56,599 nt of DNA from Clostridia bacterium (GTDB taxonomy: Bacteria > Bacillota > Clostridia > Oscillospirales > CAG-272), in contig JAFTNJ010000008.1 of the NCBI GenBank assembly GCA_017451915.1, positions 1-56,599 of the forward strand. Reading direction: 5' to 3'. The stretch's first letter is position 1. The number at the start of each line of letters is the position of its first letter. The position numbers were made by a program, and so were the translations under genes. The notes under the pieces were generated by a model. That model did no database searches and was not told the DNA's origin. It was given only the letters and a program-made list of their open reading frames with translations. Positions 8,783 through 17,379 of this stretch are shown here, one piece after another.

Positions 8783-9724
8783 TTATTTCTTCAGGGCAAT
8801 CGACTTCTTTGCCGCGTCAACGATGGCGGCAGGGGTCAGACCGTACTGCTCCAGGAGTGCGGGTACGGTTCCCGAGTGTCCGTAGGTGTCCTTCATACCC
8901 ACGCGAACCACCGGTACGGGGGCGTTCTCGCCAACCACCTCGGCCACGGCAGAGCCCAGACCGCCGATGATATTGTGCTCTTCTGCGGTCACAATAGCAC
9001 CGGTCTCCTTGGCTGCCTTGGTGATGATCTCGGCGTCGATGGGCTTAATGGTGTGAATGTTGATCACACGGGCACGGATGCCCTCCTGCGCCAGGGTCTC
9101 GGCGGCCTCCAAAGCCATGGAAACCATCAGGCCGGTGGCAACGATGGTCACGTCGGAGCCGTCCACAAGGCATCTGCCCTTACCCAGCTCAAACTTGTAG
9201 TCGGGAGTATCGTTGATCACCGGAACGGCAAAGCGTCCAAAGCGGAGATAGAAGGGTCCGTTGGTATTGAGGGCGGCCTCCACGGCAGCCTTGGCCTCTA
9301 CGGCGTCGGCGGGATTGACGATGGTCATGCCGGGAATGGTGCGCATCAGAGCGATGTCCTCGTTGCACTGGTGGGTCGCGCCGTCCTCACCCACGGTAAT
9401 GCCGGCGTGGGTGGCACCGATCTTGACGTTGAGGTGGGGGTAACCGATGGAGTTGCGCACCTGCTCAAAGGCGCGTCCTGCGGCAAACATAGCAAAGCTG
9501 GAGGCAAACACGGTCTTGCCCGTGGTTGCGATACCGGCGGCAACGCTCATCATGTTGCCCTCGGCAATGCCGCAATCAAAGAATCTCTCGGGGTATGCCT
9601 TTTTGAACTTTACCGTCTTGGTCGCCTCGGCAAGGTCGGCGTCCATAACTACGAAATCGTATTTTTCGGCCAGCTCTACCAGAGCCGCGCCGTAGCTTTC
9701 ACGGGTTGCAATTTTCTCTGCCAT
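8783..9724 (-). CDS. Transketolase, C-terminal subunit (pyrimidine-binding and C domains)
   Basis: 313 residues. Start placed at 9724, with TAAGGAGG just upstream; an in-frame ATG 21 bases earlier lies inside the neighbour's tail and has no site. The chain contains the TPP pyrimidine domain (DADLAEATKTVKF, then RFFDCGIAEGNMMSVAAGIA with the Glu that activates thiamine) and the C-terminal Rossmann-like domain. It pairs with the separate N-terminal subunit encoded 13 bases upstream to make one transketolase of the pentose phosphate pathway. Split transketolases are common in Clostridia and other anaerobes. Confidence 0.93.
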   Translation of the reverse strand: MAEKIATRESYGAALVELAEKYDFVVMDADLAEATKTVKFKKAYPERFFDCGIAEGNMMSVAAGIATTGKTVFASSFAMFAAGRAFEQVRNSIGYPHLNVKIGATHAGITVGEDGATHQCNEDIALMRTIPGMTIVNPADAVEAKAAVEAALNTNGPFYLRFGRFAVPVINDTPDYKFELGKGRCLVDGSDVTIVATGLMVSMALEAAETLAQEGIRARVINIHTIKPIDAEIITKAAKETGAIVTAEEHNIIGGLGSAVAEVVGENAPVPVVRVGMKDTYGHSGTVPALLEQYGLTPAAIVDAAKKSIALKK

Positions 9725-9737
9725 TGCGGGATCCTCC

Positions 9738-10559
9738 TTATGCATTCAGCTCGGCAAGTGCCGCTGCGTATTGCTCGTCATTGGGGGCCGAGCCGTGCCA
9801 GCTGACCTGGTTCTCCATAAAGGAGACGCCCTTGCCCTTTACGGTCTTGGCGATGATGGCCGTGGGCTTGCCCTTGACGGTTTTGGCCTCGGCAAACGCC
9901 TTTTCGATGGCGTCAAAATCGTGACCGTCGATGGAGATCACGTGGAAGCCGAAGGCCTCCAGCTTTTTATCGTGGGGGGTGGGATCCATGACCTCTGCCA
10001 CGGGACCGTCGATCTGCAGACCGTTCCAGTCAATGATCACACAGAGGTTGTCCAGCTGATAGTGGGCGGCAAACATGCAGGCCTCCCAAACCTGTCCCTC
10101 CTCGCTCTCACCGTCGCCAACGACGGTGTATACGCGGTAATCCTTGCCGTCGATCTTGGCCGCCAGTGCCATGCCTGCGGCAGAGCTGATGCCCAGACCC
10201 AGGGAGCCTGCCGACATATCCACGCCGGGCGTCAGGGTCATATCGGGATGTCCCTGCAGGCGACTGCCGATCTTACGCAGAGTGGTCAGCTCCTCCACGG
10301 GGAAGAAGCCGCGGTTGGCCAGGGTTGCGTAAAGGGCGGGAGCGCAGTGTCCCTTGGAGAGAACAAAGCGGTCGCGGTTGGGATCCCGGGGATTGGCGGG
10401 GTCTACCTTCATTTCCGCAAAATAGAGATACGTCAGAATATCGGTGATCGAAAGCGATCCGCCGGGATGGCCCGACTTTGCGGCGTGGGTGCCCTCAATG
10501 ATACCGATACGGATCTTTCGCGCCGCGTCGCGGAGCAGCTCGAGTTTCGATTGTTCCAT
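9738..10559 (-). CDS. Transketolase, N-terminal subunit (TPP pyrophosphate-binding domain)
   Basis: 273 residues. The PP domain is evident: SGHPGGSLS near 29, RFVLSKGHCAPALYA near 64 and the thiamine-diphosphate motif GDGESEEGQVWEA near 148 followed by NLCVIIDWNGLQIDG. Together with the downstream subunit it moves two-carbon ketol units between sugar phosphates. CAGGAGGA precedes the ATG at 10559. The pair is transcribed from the promoter at 10601-10629. Confidence 0.94.
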   Translation of the reverse strand: MEQSKLELLRDAARKIRIGIIEGTHAAKSGHPGGSLSITDILTYLYFAEMKVDPANPRDPNRDRFVLSKGHCAPALYATLANRGFFPVEELTTLRKIGSRLQGHPDMTLTPGVDMSAGSLGLGISSAAGMALAAKIDGKDYRVYTVVGDGESEEGQVWEACMFAAHYQLDNLCVIIDWNGLQIDGPVAEVMDPTPHDKKLEAFGFHVISIDGHDFDAIEKAFAEAKTVKGKPTAIIAKTVKGKGVSFMENQVSWHGSAPNDEQYAAALAELNA

Positions 10560-10600
10560 GAACAGTCCTCCTGAATGTGATTTGATTCAATAACAAAAAT

Positions 10601-10629
10601 ATTATACTCCAAAAGTCGATTCTTGTCAA
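10601..10629 (-). promoter_or_regulatory. Promoter of the split transketolase operon
   Basis: Minus strand TTGACA (10629-10624), 17-bp spacer, TATAAT (10606-10601): perfect consensus, fitting a highly expressed central-metabolism operon. Confidence 0.92.
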
Positions 10630-10657
10630 GGCGTTTTCGAAAATCCCCATCGCCGCC

Positions 10658-10686
10658 TTGACTTTCTATTGAAAAAATGCTATAAT
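10658..10686 (+). promoter_or_regulatory. Promoter of maf
   Basis: TTGACT (10658-10663), 17-bp spacer, TATAAT (10681-10686), 37 bp before the maf start. It is divergent from the transketolase promoter 28 bp away. Confidence 0.9.
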
Positions 10687-10722
10687 GTGGGAGAAAAAAC
10701 GTTGCTTGAAAGGACGCATCCC

Positions 10723-11310
10723 ATGAAACTGATTTTAGCCTCTCAATCCCCCCGCCGCAAGGAGATCCTGGAAAACCTGGGGCTTTCCTTTGAGATCGTG
10801 GTGGCCAACGCCGACGAATCCAGTCCCCTGACCGATCCCTGCGCCCTGGTGGAGCTGCTCTCCCACCGCAAGGCCGCGGCCGTGCGGGAACGCTTGCTGT
10901 CCGAGGGACGGGATCTTTCCGATACGGTGATCTTAGCCTCGGATACGGTGGTGGCGGTGGACGGACAGATCCTGGGCAAGCCCCGGGACGCCGCCGACGC
11001 CAAGCGGATGCTGGGTCTGCTCTCGGGGCGCGCCCATCAGGTGGTCAGCGGCGTCTGCCTGATGAGTCTTGACCGGGAAGGGGTCTCCCACGAGGTCACC
11101 GAGGTGGTGTTTGATCCCCTGGAGGAGGACACCGTCAACGCCTATATTGAAAAGGCACAGCCCTATGACAAGGCCGGTGCCTACGCCATCCAGGGTCTGG
11201 CCTCGGCCTACATCCGGGGGATCCGCGGGGACTATTTTAACGTGGTGGGGCTTCCCGTCCACGAAACCTGCGCTCTCTATCGCAAAATTTTCCACGAAAA
11301 TTTGCTGTAA
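10723..11310 (+). CDS. maf: Maf-family nucleotide pyrophosphatase
   Basis: 195 residues with the Maf signatures ASQSPRRKEIL at the N-terminus, LASDTVVAVDG near 72 and YDKAGAYAIQG near 150. Maf/YhdE proteins hydrolyse dTTP/UTP or modified NTPs and are linked to septum and cell-shape control. Start chosen at 10723 with AAAGGA nine bases upstream; the longer frame would place the start inside the promoter. As in Bacillus, maf sits just ahead of mreB. Confidence 0.95.
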   Translation: MKLILASQSPRRKEILENLGLSFEIVVANADESSPLTDPCALVELLSHRKAAAVRERLLSEGRDLSDTVILASDTVVAVDGQILGKPRDAADAKRMLGLLSGRAHQVVSGVCLMSLDREGVSHEVTEVVFDPLEEDTVNAYIEKAQPYDKAGAYAIQGLASAYIRGIRGDYFNVVGLPVHETCALYRKIFHENLL

Positions 11311-11334
11311 GGGGTAGCCAAAGCCGGTTCTTTG

Positions 11335-11343
11335 TGATATAAT
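11335..11343 (+). promoter_or_regulatory. Extended -10 element for mreB
   Basis: TGATATAAT, 56 bp before the mreB start; no good -35 at 17 bp, so recognition would depend on the TG extension. Confidence 0.65.
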
Positions 11344-11399
11344 GAAGAAGAACGGTCGCCCGTGATCGAATTCCAAAACCAAGCAAAGGAGGTTGCGCC

Positions 11400-12407
11400 A
11401 TGGCAAAGCAGATCGGCATTGATCTTGGAACGTCCAATACCCTGATCTATAAGGACAAGGGCATCGCTCTGCGCGCCCCCTCCGTGGTCAGCATTGACCG
11501 CTTTACCCACGAGGTGATCGCCTCGGGACGGGCCGCCAAGCAGATGCTGGGAAAGACCCCCGGAAATTTGCTGGCCCTGCGCCCCCTGAAGGACGGAGTG
11601 ATCACCGACCTGGAGGTGACCTCCCTGATGCTGCGGGATTTTTTTACCCGCCTGGATATGACCTCCTTTTTCAACCGTCCCTCCGCCCTGGTCTGCATCC
11701 CCTACGGAGTGACCGAGGTAGAGCGCCGCGCGGTAGAGGACGCCACCATGGAGGCGGGAGCCAAGAACGTGGGACTCATCGACGAGCCCATTGCCGCCGC
11801 CGTTGGCGCCGGCATCAAGGTCTCCAAGGCGCGGGGTGCCATGCTCATTGACCTAGGCGGCGGTGTCTCCGAGACCGCGGTCATCAGCCTGGGCGGCGTG
11901 GTGCAATCCAACTCCCTGCGCATTGCCGGGGACGAGCTGGATCAGGCCATCATCAATCATCTGAAGCAGACCCGCAACATTCTGATCGGCGAGATCACCG
12001 CCGAGCGGCTGAAGATCCGCATTGGCACCGCCGTGGACGGGATTGACCGTGGAAGCATGGAGGTGTGCGGACGCGATCTGCAAACCGGCCTGGCCGTAAC
12101 CGCCGAGATCACCACCGCCGAGGTGCGGGAGGCCATGCGGGAACCGATCTCCGAGATCATTGCCATGGTAAAGCAGACCCTGGAGGAGACCCCTCCCGAG
12201 CTCTCGGCCGACATCTTTGATCTTGGCATCGTTATGGTAGGGGGAGGCTCTCTGCTCCCCGGCATCGACCGTGCCATTCACGACCGCACGGGCATTCGCG
12301 TGATCGTGGCCAAAAAGCCGGTAGACTGCGTTTGCCAAGGGCTGGGACGAATGCTCCGCAGCACCGGCGGCGACTTTTCCGAATTCATCCGCTACAAGGT
12401 CAAATAA
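11400..12407 (+). CDS. mreB: Rod shape-determining protein MreB
   Basis: 335 residues, normal for bacterial actins. Actin-fold nucleotide motifs: IDLGTSNTLIY at 6-16 (phosphate 1), LIDLGGGVSETAVISLGG near 150 (phosphate 2), MVGGGSLLPGID near 280 (adenosine). It polymerises on the inner membrane face and guides the elongation synthases. AAAGGAGG precedes the ATG. It lies between maf and a CPBP protein plus a class B PBP; the usual mreC and mreD are absent, see findings. Confidence 0.95.
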   Translation: MAKQIGIDLGTSNTLIYKDKGIALRAPSVVSIDRFTHEVIASGRAAKQMLGKTPGNLLALRPLKDGVITDLEVTSLMLRDFFTRLDMTSFFNRPSALVCIPYGVTEVERRAVEDATMEAGAKNVGLIDEPIAAAVGAGIKVSKARGAMLIDLGGGVSETAVISLGGVVQSNSLRIAGDELDQAIINHLKQTRNILIGEITAERLKIRIGTAVDGIDRGSMEVCGRDLQTGLAVTAEITTAEVREAMREPISEIIAMVKQTLEETPPELSADIFDLGIVMVGGGSLLPGIDRAIHDRTGIRVIVAKKPVDCVCQGLGRMLRSTGGDFSEFIRYKVK

Positions 12408-12421
12408 AGGACTACATCAAG

Positions 12422-12452
12422 GGGCTGTCGCCGAAGGACTCTGCGACGGCCC
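12422..12452 (+). terminator. Hairpin between mreB and the CPBP gene
   Basis: GGGCTGTCGC pairs with GCGACGGCCC (10 bp) with an 11-base loop. The tail is TCTCTC, not a T-run, so it is more likely an attenuator or mRNA-stability element than a full terminator. Confidence 0.45.
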
Positions 12453-12486
12453 TCTCTCAAACCTACTCCCCCGAAAGGAGACCCCT

Positions 12487-13485
12487 ATGAACGACCCCTT
12501 GAACGATTTCGGCTTTGCTCCCCCGCAGGCCGATCTGCGCGCCGCGCGCCGCCGCCTGGCGGTACCGGCCTTTGCCATTGCCTTCGTCTTTCTCTGCTCC
12601 CTTTTGGTGCAGGTGGGCGCGGTGGCGGTGATCCGTCGCTACTTCCCCGCACTCTTGGAGATCGACTGGTTCCCCTGGATCCTCTCCATGGTGCCCATGT
12701 ACGGCGTAGCCATGCCCCTCTCCCTGCTGCTTTTTCGTCTGGCTCCCCCCGAGGAGCCTGCCTCCCCCCGCGGGAAGCTCTCCTTCCCCGCCTTTTTGGG
12801 GCTTTGGGCCATCTGCATCTCCCTGACCTTTGCCGGTAACATCCTGGGGCAGATCGTCAACAGCATCATCGGCTCGATCACGGGAGAGATGCCCTCCAAC
12901 GATCTGGAAAGCCTCACCCTTGCCTCCCCTCTTTGGATCAACCTGCTCTTTGCCGGGATCCTGGCCCCCGTGATGGAGGAGATCTTTTACCGCAAGCTGG
13001 TCATTGACCGCCTGCGTCCCTTTGGAGATCTGCCTGCCATCCTGCTCTCGGGTCTGCTCTTTGGCCTGATCCACGGAAACTTTCATCAATTCTTCTACGC
13101 CGCGGCCATCGGACTTCTCTTTGGCTATATTTACCTCTACACGGGAAGCATCAAGACCACCCTTGCCCTCCATATGTGCATCAATCTCATGGGCGGCGTT
13201 TACTCGGTGGAAATGCTCAAAAAATTTGACCTCGTCCTTTTCGAAACGGCTCCCATGACCGCCATTCTCGACGGCTTTGGCGGCTTTAGCATGATGATGA
13301 GCTATCTGGCGTTTGCCGCCATTGCCATCATTGCCACCCCCGTGGCCATCGTCCTGTTGCGACGGTATCTGCGCCTGCAAAAATCCCGGGCACCCCTCTC
13401 CCCCGCACAGTGGGCAAAGGTCCTTTTGCTCAATCCCGGGGTCTGGATCCTCGCCCTGGTGATCCTGTATCTTTTCCTGGGCTGA
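12487..13485 (+). CDS. CPBP-family intramembrane metalloprotease
   Basis: 332 residues with about eight membrane spans. The CPBP/Abi motifs are complete: EEIFYR at Glu164-Glu165...Arg169, FGLIHG with His196, and a third motif HMCIN near 230. Related proteins process prenylated or lipidated substrates or act as scaffolds and bacteriocin-immunity factors. An AAAGGAG site precedes the ATG. Its place between mreB and the penicillin-binding protein, where mreC/mreD normally lie, suggests a role tied to the cell envelope; that is an inference from position only. Confidence 0.85.
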   Translation: MNDPLNDFGFAPPQADLRAARRRLAVPAFAIAFVFLCSLLVQVGAVAVIRRYFPALLEIDWFPWILSMVPMYGVAMPLSLLLFRLAPPEEPASPRGKLSFPAFLGLWAICISLTFAGNILGQIVNSIIGSITGEMPSNDLESLTLASPLWINLLFAGILAPVMEEIFYRKLVIDRLRPFGDLPAILLSGLLFGLIHGNFHQFFYAAAIGLLFGYIYLYTGSIKTTLALHMCINLMGGVYSVEMLKKFDLVLFETAPMTAILDGFGGFSMMMSYLAFAAIAIIATPVAIVLLRRYLRLQKSRAPLSPAQWAKVLLLNPGVWILALVILYLFLG

Positions 13486-13522
13486 TTCCCATCCAACCAA
13501 AACAAGAAAGGAGGAAAGCCTC

Positions 13523-15577
13523 ATGCATCCCCCCCGCAAAGAGCATACCCTGCGCTACCTTTCGGTGGTCGCGGTGTTCTGCCTGATCTGCGTGGTCTAT
13601 CTCGGACGGCTCTTTTACATCCAGATCGCCCAGCGGCAAAACAGCTATGAAAGCGGTACCACCACCCGCCTGGTCACGGTTTGCGCCGTGCGCGGGGAGA
13701 TCTATGACCGCAACGGCAATCCTCTGGTCAAGAACCGCTATACCTACGATCTGATTCTCTCCTACGCCACGTTCTCCGCGTCGCCCCTGAACGAGGCAAA
13801 CAAGACCGCCCTCTTCCTGTTGGAGGAGTGCGCCAAGGAGGACAAGCACTCCGAGCAGTACTTCCCCTTTGCGGGACAGTACCCCTATTACAGCTTTACC
13901 GAGGAGGTGAGCGGCGGCGACTCGATCCCCTACTACCGCCTCCAGCGAGTGCTCAAGGAGATCGGCCTGGAAAAGGACGCCACCGCCGCCGAGATCCGCG
14001 ACTATTACGTGACCACCTACCAGCTCCTGGCCACCGACGAGAACGGCGCGCGCCTCTTTTCCGATGACCAGGTGGATCTTCTTCTGCGTCTGCGCTACGA
14101 CATGGACGCCGTGCAATTCAGTCCCAGCAACGACTACGTGTTTGCCACCGACGTGAGCATGGAGCTGATGACCCGCGTTAAGGAGCCCTCCCCCGTTGGG
14201 GTGGAGCTGAAGGTGCAGGCTGAGCGCATTTACTGTTACCCCGGCTACGCCTCCCACGTGCTGGGCACCGTGGGCCCCATCTACTCTGAGGAATGGGACT
14301 ACTACAACGAGCAGGGCTACCAGATGAACGCCATTGTTGGCAAGACCGGCTGTGAGGCCGCCTTTGAGGAATACCTGCGGGGAAGCGACGGCGTGCTGCT
14401 CATTGAGGAGGACGCCGCGGGCAACGTGATCCGTACCACCGTCAAGAAAGCCCCCGTGGCGGGAAGCGACGTCTACCTGACCATTGACATCCACCTGCAG
14501 ATCGCCGCGGAGGACGGGCTGAAGGAGAACGTGGACTACGTGGTGGATCGCTCCAACGGGTTGGAATCCCGTGGAAGCAACTGCCAAGCCGGAGCCGCCG
14601 TGGCTCTGGATCCCAACACCTTTGAGGTCCTTGCCATCGCCTCCTATCCCACCTACGATCTGACCACCTACCGCACCCTCTACGATACCCTGGCCTCCAA
14701 TCCTGCCCAGCCTCTGCTCAACCGCGCCCTGAACGGAAGCTACGCCCCCGGCTCCACCTTTAAGCCCGGCGTGGCGGCGGCGGGTCTGCTCTCGGGGGTG
14801 ATCCAAGCCAACTCCTATCTGGAATGCACCGGGGTCTACAAGCGGTACGAAAGCTACCAGCCCAAGTGTGCCACCTACGCCTCCCACGCGGGACTTTTGA
14901 CGGTCAAGACCGCCATTGCCGACTCCTGCAACTGCTTCTTTTACGAGCTGGGCTACCGCATGGAGATCGATACCATGAATTCCTACCTCAAGCGCTTTGG
15001 CTTTGGACAATCCACCGGCTTTGAGCTGGGGGGCACTGCAGGGATCCTGGCAGGTCCCGAATACCGCCAGGAGATCCACGGCGACCTCTGGACCCCGGGT
15101 CTGACCCTTTCGGCAGCCATTGGACAGTCCGACAACCAGGCCTCCCCTCTGCAGCTGGCCTGCTACCTGGGCACCCTCTCCAACGGCGGCACCCGATACA
15201 GCGCCCATCTTCTCAAGAGCGTCTACGCCTTTGGCGCCGATACGCCCACCACAAGCTACGACGCAAGTGCCAACGTGCTGGATTCCTTCGTCCTTCCCAC
15301 GGAGTACCGCGAGGTGATTCTGGAGGGAATGCGGGAAATGATCCTGACCCACACCAACGCCAACCGTTTTATGTCGAGTCTGCCCGTAGCCGTTGGCGGC
15401 AAGACCGGAACCGCCCAGACCTCGGGCGCGTGTGACAACGCCCTCTTTGTATGCGCCGCCCCCTACGATGCCCCCGAGATCGTGATCTCGGTGGTACTGG
15501 AGCAGGGCTACTCCGGCGAATACGCCTCCCTGACCGCCGCACGGATCCTGGAATCCTACTACAACGTGCAAAAATAA
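13523..15577 (+). CDS. Class B penicillin-binding protein (PBP2-like transpeptidase)
   Basis: 684 residues. One N-terminal membrane span at about 10-33 anchors it; a PBP dimerisation domain (RGEIYDRNGNPLVKNRY near 55) follows, then the transpeptidase domain with Ser411-x-x-Lys414 (GSTFKPG), Ser468-Cys-Asn470 and Lys627-Thr-Gly629. It cross-links peptidoglycan stems, and the MreB neighbour points to the elongation complex. AAAGGAGG lies before the ATG. The second motif being SCN rather than the common SxN with other residues is within family range. A bidirectional terminator at 15591-15633 ends the operon. Confidence 0.95.
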   Translation: MHPPRKEHTLRYLSVVAVFCLICVVYLGRLFYIQIAQRQNSYESGTTTRLVTVCAVRGEIYDRNGNPLVKNRYTYDLILSYATFSASPLNEANKTALFLLEECAKEDKHSEQYFPFAGQYPYYSFTEEVSGGDSIPYYRLQRVLKEIGLEKDATAAEIRDYYVTTYQLLATDENGARLFSDDQVDLLLRLRYDMDAVQFSPSNDYVFATDVSMELMTRVKEPSPVGVELKVQAERIYCYPGYASHVLGTVGPIYSEEWDYYNEQGYQMNAIVGKTGCEAAFEEYLRGSDGVLLIEEDAAGNVIRTTVKKAPVAGSDVYLTIDIHLQIAAEDGLKENVDYVVDRSNGLESRGSNCQAGAAVALDPNTFEVLAIASYPTYDLTTYRTLYDTLASNPAQPLLNRALNGSYAPGSTFKPGVAAAGLLSGVIQANSYLECTGVYKRYESYQPKCATYASHAGLLTVKTAIADSCNCFFYELGYRMEIDTMNSYLKRFGFGQSTGFELGGTAGILAGPEYRQEIHGDLWTPGLTLSAAIGQSDNQASPLQLACYLGTLSNGGTRYSAHLLKSVYAFGADTPTTSYDASANVLDSFVLPTEYREVILEGMREMILTHTNANRFMSSLPVAVGGKTGTAQTSGACDNALFVCAAPYDAPEIVISVVLEQGYSGEYASLTAARILESYYNVQK

Positions 15578-15590
15578 CCGTTCCAAACAG

Positions 15591-15633
15591 AAAAAGACGT
15601 TCTCCCCACAAGCAAACGGGGAGGACGTCTTTT
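15591..15633. terminator. Bidirectional terminator between the PBP gene and the catabolic operon
   Basis: AAAAAGACGTTCTCCCC pairs with GGGGAGGACGTCTTTT; A-run on one side and T-run on the other serve the convergent genes ending at 15577 and 15656. Confidence 0.9.
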
Positions 15634-15655
15634 CTGTTGTTCGGCCTTGGTTGTA

Positions 15656-17356
15656 TTAACCTTCGGCACTCTGCTCTATGGGAAGGATCTCGATGTTCAC
15701 GGTCAGCTGCCCCTGCCCGTGGGTCAGGAAGGCGCGGTAATGTCCGTTGCGGTTGCAGGCGATCTTGCCGGTATCGCGGATGCTTCCATCCGTGGTGTAG
15801 CGGCAGATCCAGCCCTGATACGCCACCGTGAGAGTATGCTCCGTGGCGGTGATCTCGGGCTTCGATTCTCCGTCAAAGGCAAAGGCGGGGAGGGCATGGG
15901 CGATCTCGCCCTCGCCCCACACCCGGATCTCAACGCCATCCGAATTTACCCTGTAATCCGCCGTTACCGCTTTTTCGCCAAAGAAATCGTACCGCAAGGT
16001 CGCCTTGGTATCGACGTTGGTGCGGGACGTTGCCGTGACCGCATGCCCAACGCCCTCCTCGGTGGCAAAGATCCATTCCCCGTTCCCCTTGATGGCGGGA
16101 CAGAGGGAAAGATCGTACCGCTCCTCCCGATCCACCCTGTAGCTGGGTGTTTTGGTTGCGGGAACCGACATACAGATGGGAGACGGAGCTCCCGCGCGAT
16201 GCACGCGTCCCAAACCCTTGGCGTCGTAATGGGGATCGGCGTCGGTATCAAATTCCAGTCCGTAGCCGCCGCATTTCAGGAACAGCTTGTGGAAGCGCGA
16301 CGAGGTCATGCACACGGTCGGCTCCGTATCGGGCAAAGCCTCTGCCGTGAGGGAATCGTCACAGATCTGGTAGGCAACGTAAAGAAGCGACGCCACGGTG
16401 ATCATGTACTTGTCAAAATAAGCGTAGTCCTCGCAACCGTAGCCCGTGTCGGTGGGATAGCGGTTTTTGATGTGGCGGATGGGATCCTTATTGAGCCATT
16501 CCTCCATCACAGCAATGGCGCGCTCACGTGCCGCCGCAAAGCGCGAGGCAAGAAGGAGATTGCCTTCTCTCATATACCGCTTTGCCTCATATTCACAGAT
16601 CCCCACCAGCCATGCCTCGTTGTGTACGAACTGGTTGCTTCTGCCGCCGTAGGCGATCTCTCCCGTGGGAGATTGCATATCCAGCGTCAGGAGCGCAGAT
16701 TTTTTCAAAATAGCATCAATGGTCTGGTAATGCTCTCCCCGATACCCCTTTTCCAAAAGGATCGAAAGCAAGCCTCGGGGCACGAGATCGTAAACGATGG
16801 GATGATGACGGTCGTTGGTTTTTTTGTTATCCAGATACATGCCGTTCTCGTCAAAGAATTGCAGCTGATGGCGGAGCTGGAACTCCAAAAACGCATCGTC
16901 CCTGCAGAGCCCGTCCAAACTGCGGAAAAACTCACTCACCGCCGTAAAGAGCACCCAATTACGGTAATTGTAATCCATGGACGTGGCAACGCGGGTGTAA
17001 CAGGTCAAGGGATCAATGGCACGCAGATAGCCTCTCCAGCGCGCCAGCGACTCGGCATCCGCCACGCCGCTTCTCTCCACCTCCCAAATACAGCAGATCA
17101 TCTCACGCACCGAGAAATCGTTTGCCGCCTTGACGTTTGGAATGGTCTTACAGCAAAACTTCATCATTTCCAAAAAGATGGGAAGCAGGTCGCGGCGTCT
17201 GCCGTGAGAGATCAGAATACCAATGTTGGCGGTCAGTCTTGGAAAGCCGTGCTCGGTGAGTCCGTGCTCCTTCACGTCGTCAAAATAACGCTGAATATGC
17301 TCGTACGGGTACGCCGAAAGGGCCTTCTCCATCAGATCAAGGTATCGTTTTTTCAT
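15656..17356 (-). CDS. Uncharacterised protein, probable carbohydrate-active enzyme (helical toroid plus beta-sandwich)
   Basis: 566 residues, not assigned with certainty. The first ~370 residues are helix-rich with aromatic- and charge-rich turns (DYNYRNWVLF near 130, NDRHHPIVYDLVPRG near 190, GGRSNQFVHNEAW near 245, YPTDTGYGCEDYAYFDKYM near 305), like the (alpha/alpha)n barrels of heparinase, alginate-lyase and unsaturated-uronyl families. The last ~180 residues are strand-rich. No signal peptide, so it acts inside the cell on an imported saccharide. It is the last gene of the minus-strand operon; GAAAGGA precedes the start. A polysaccharide-lyase or GH88/105-like role is inference from fold-like features and from the sugar-oxidising neighbours. 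Confidence 0.6.
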   Translation of the reverse strand: MKKRYLDLMEKALSAYPYEHIQRYFDDVKEHGLTEHGFPRLTANIGILISHGRRRDLLPIFLEMMKFCCKTIPNVKAANDFSVREMICCIWEVERSGVADAESLARWRGYLRAIDPLTCYTRVATSMDYNYRNWVLFTAVSEFFRSLDGLCRDDAFLEFQLRHQLQFFDENGMYLDNKKTNDRHHPIVYDLVPRGLLSILLEKGYRGEHYQTIDAILKKSALLTLDMQSPTGEIAYGGRSNQFVHNEAWLVGICEYEAKRYMREGNLLLASRFAAARERAIAVMEEWLNKDPIRHIKNRYPTDTGYGCEDYAYFDKYMITVASLLYVAYQICDDSLTAEALPDTEPTVCMTSSRFHKLFLKCGGYGLEFDTDADPHYDAKGLGRVHRAGAPSPICMSVPATKTPSYRVDREERYDLSLCPAIKGNGEWIFATEEGVGHAVTATSRTNVDTKATLRYDFFGEKAVTADYRVNSDGVEIRVWGEGEIAHALPAFAFDGESKPEITATEHTLTVAYQGWICRYTTDGSIRDTGKIACNRNGHYRAFLTHGQGQLTVNIEILPIEQSAEG

Positions 17357-17379
17357 AACGTCAAAATCCTTTCAATATT

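Noticed and set aside
13430-15586. Long minus-strand open frame (about 718 residues) opposite the PBP gene
   Set aside because: It is the antisense of a gene with full PBP motifs; low-complexity Gly/Val/His-rich text is typical of antisense GC-rich frames.
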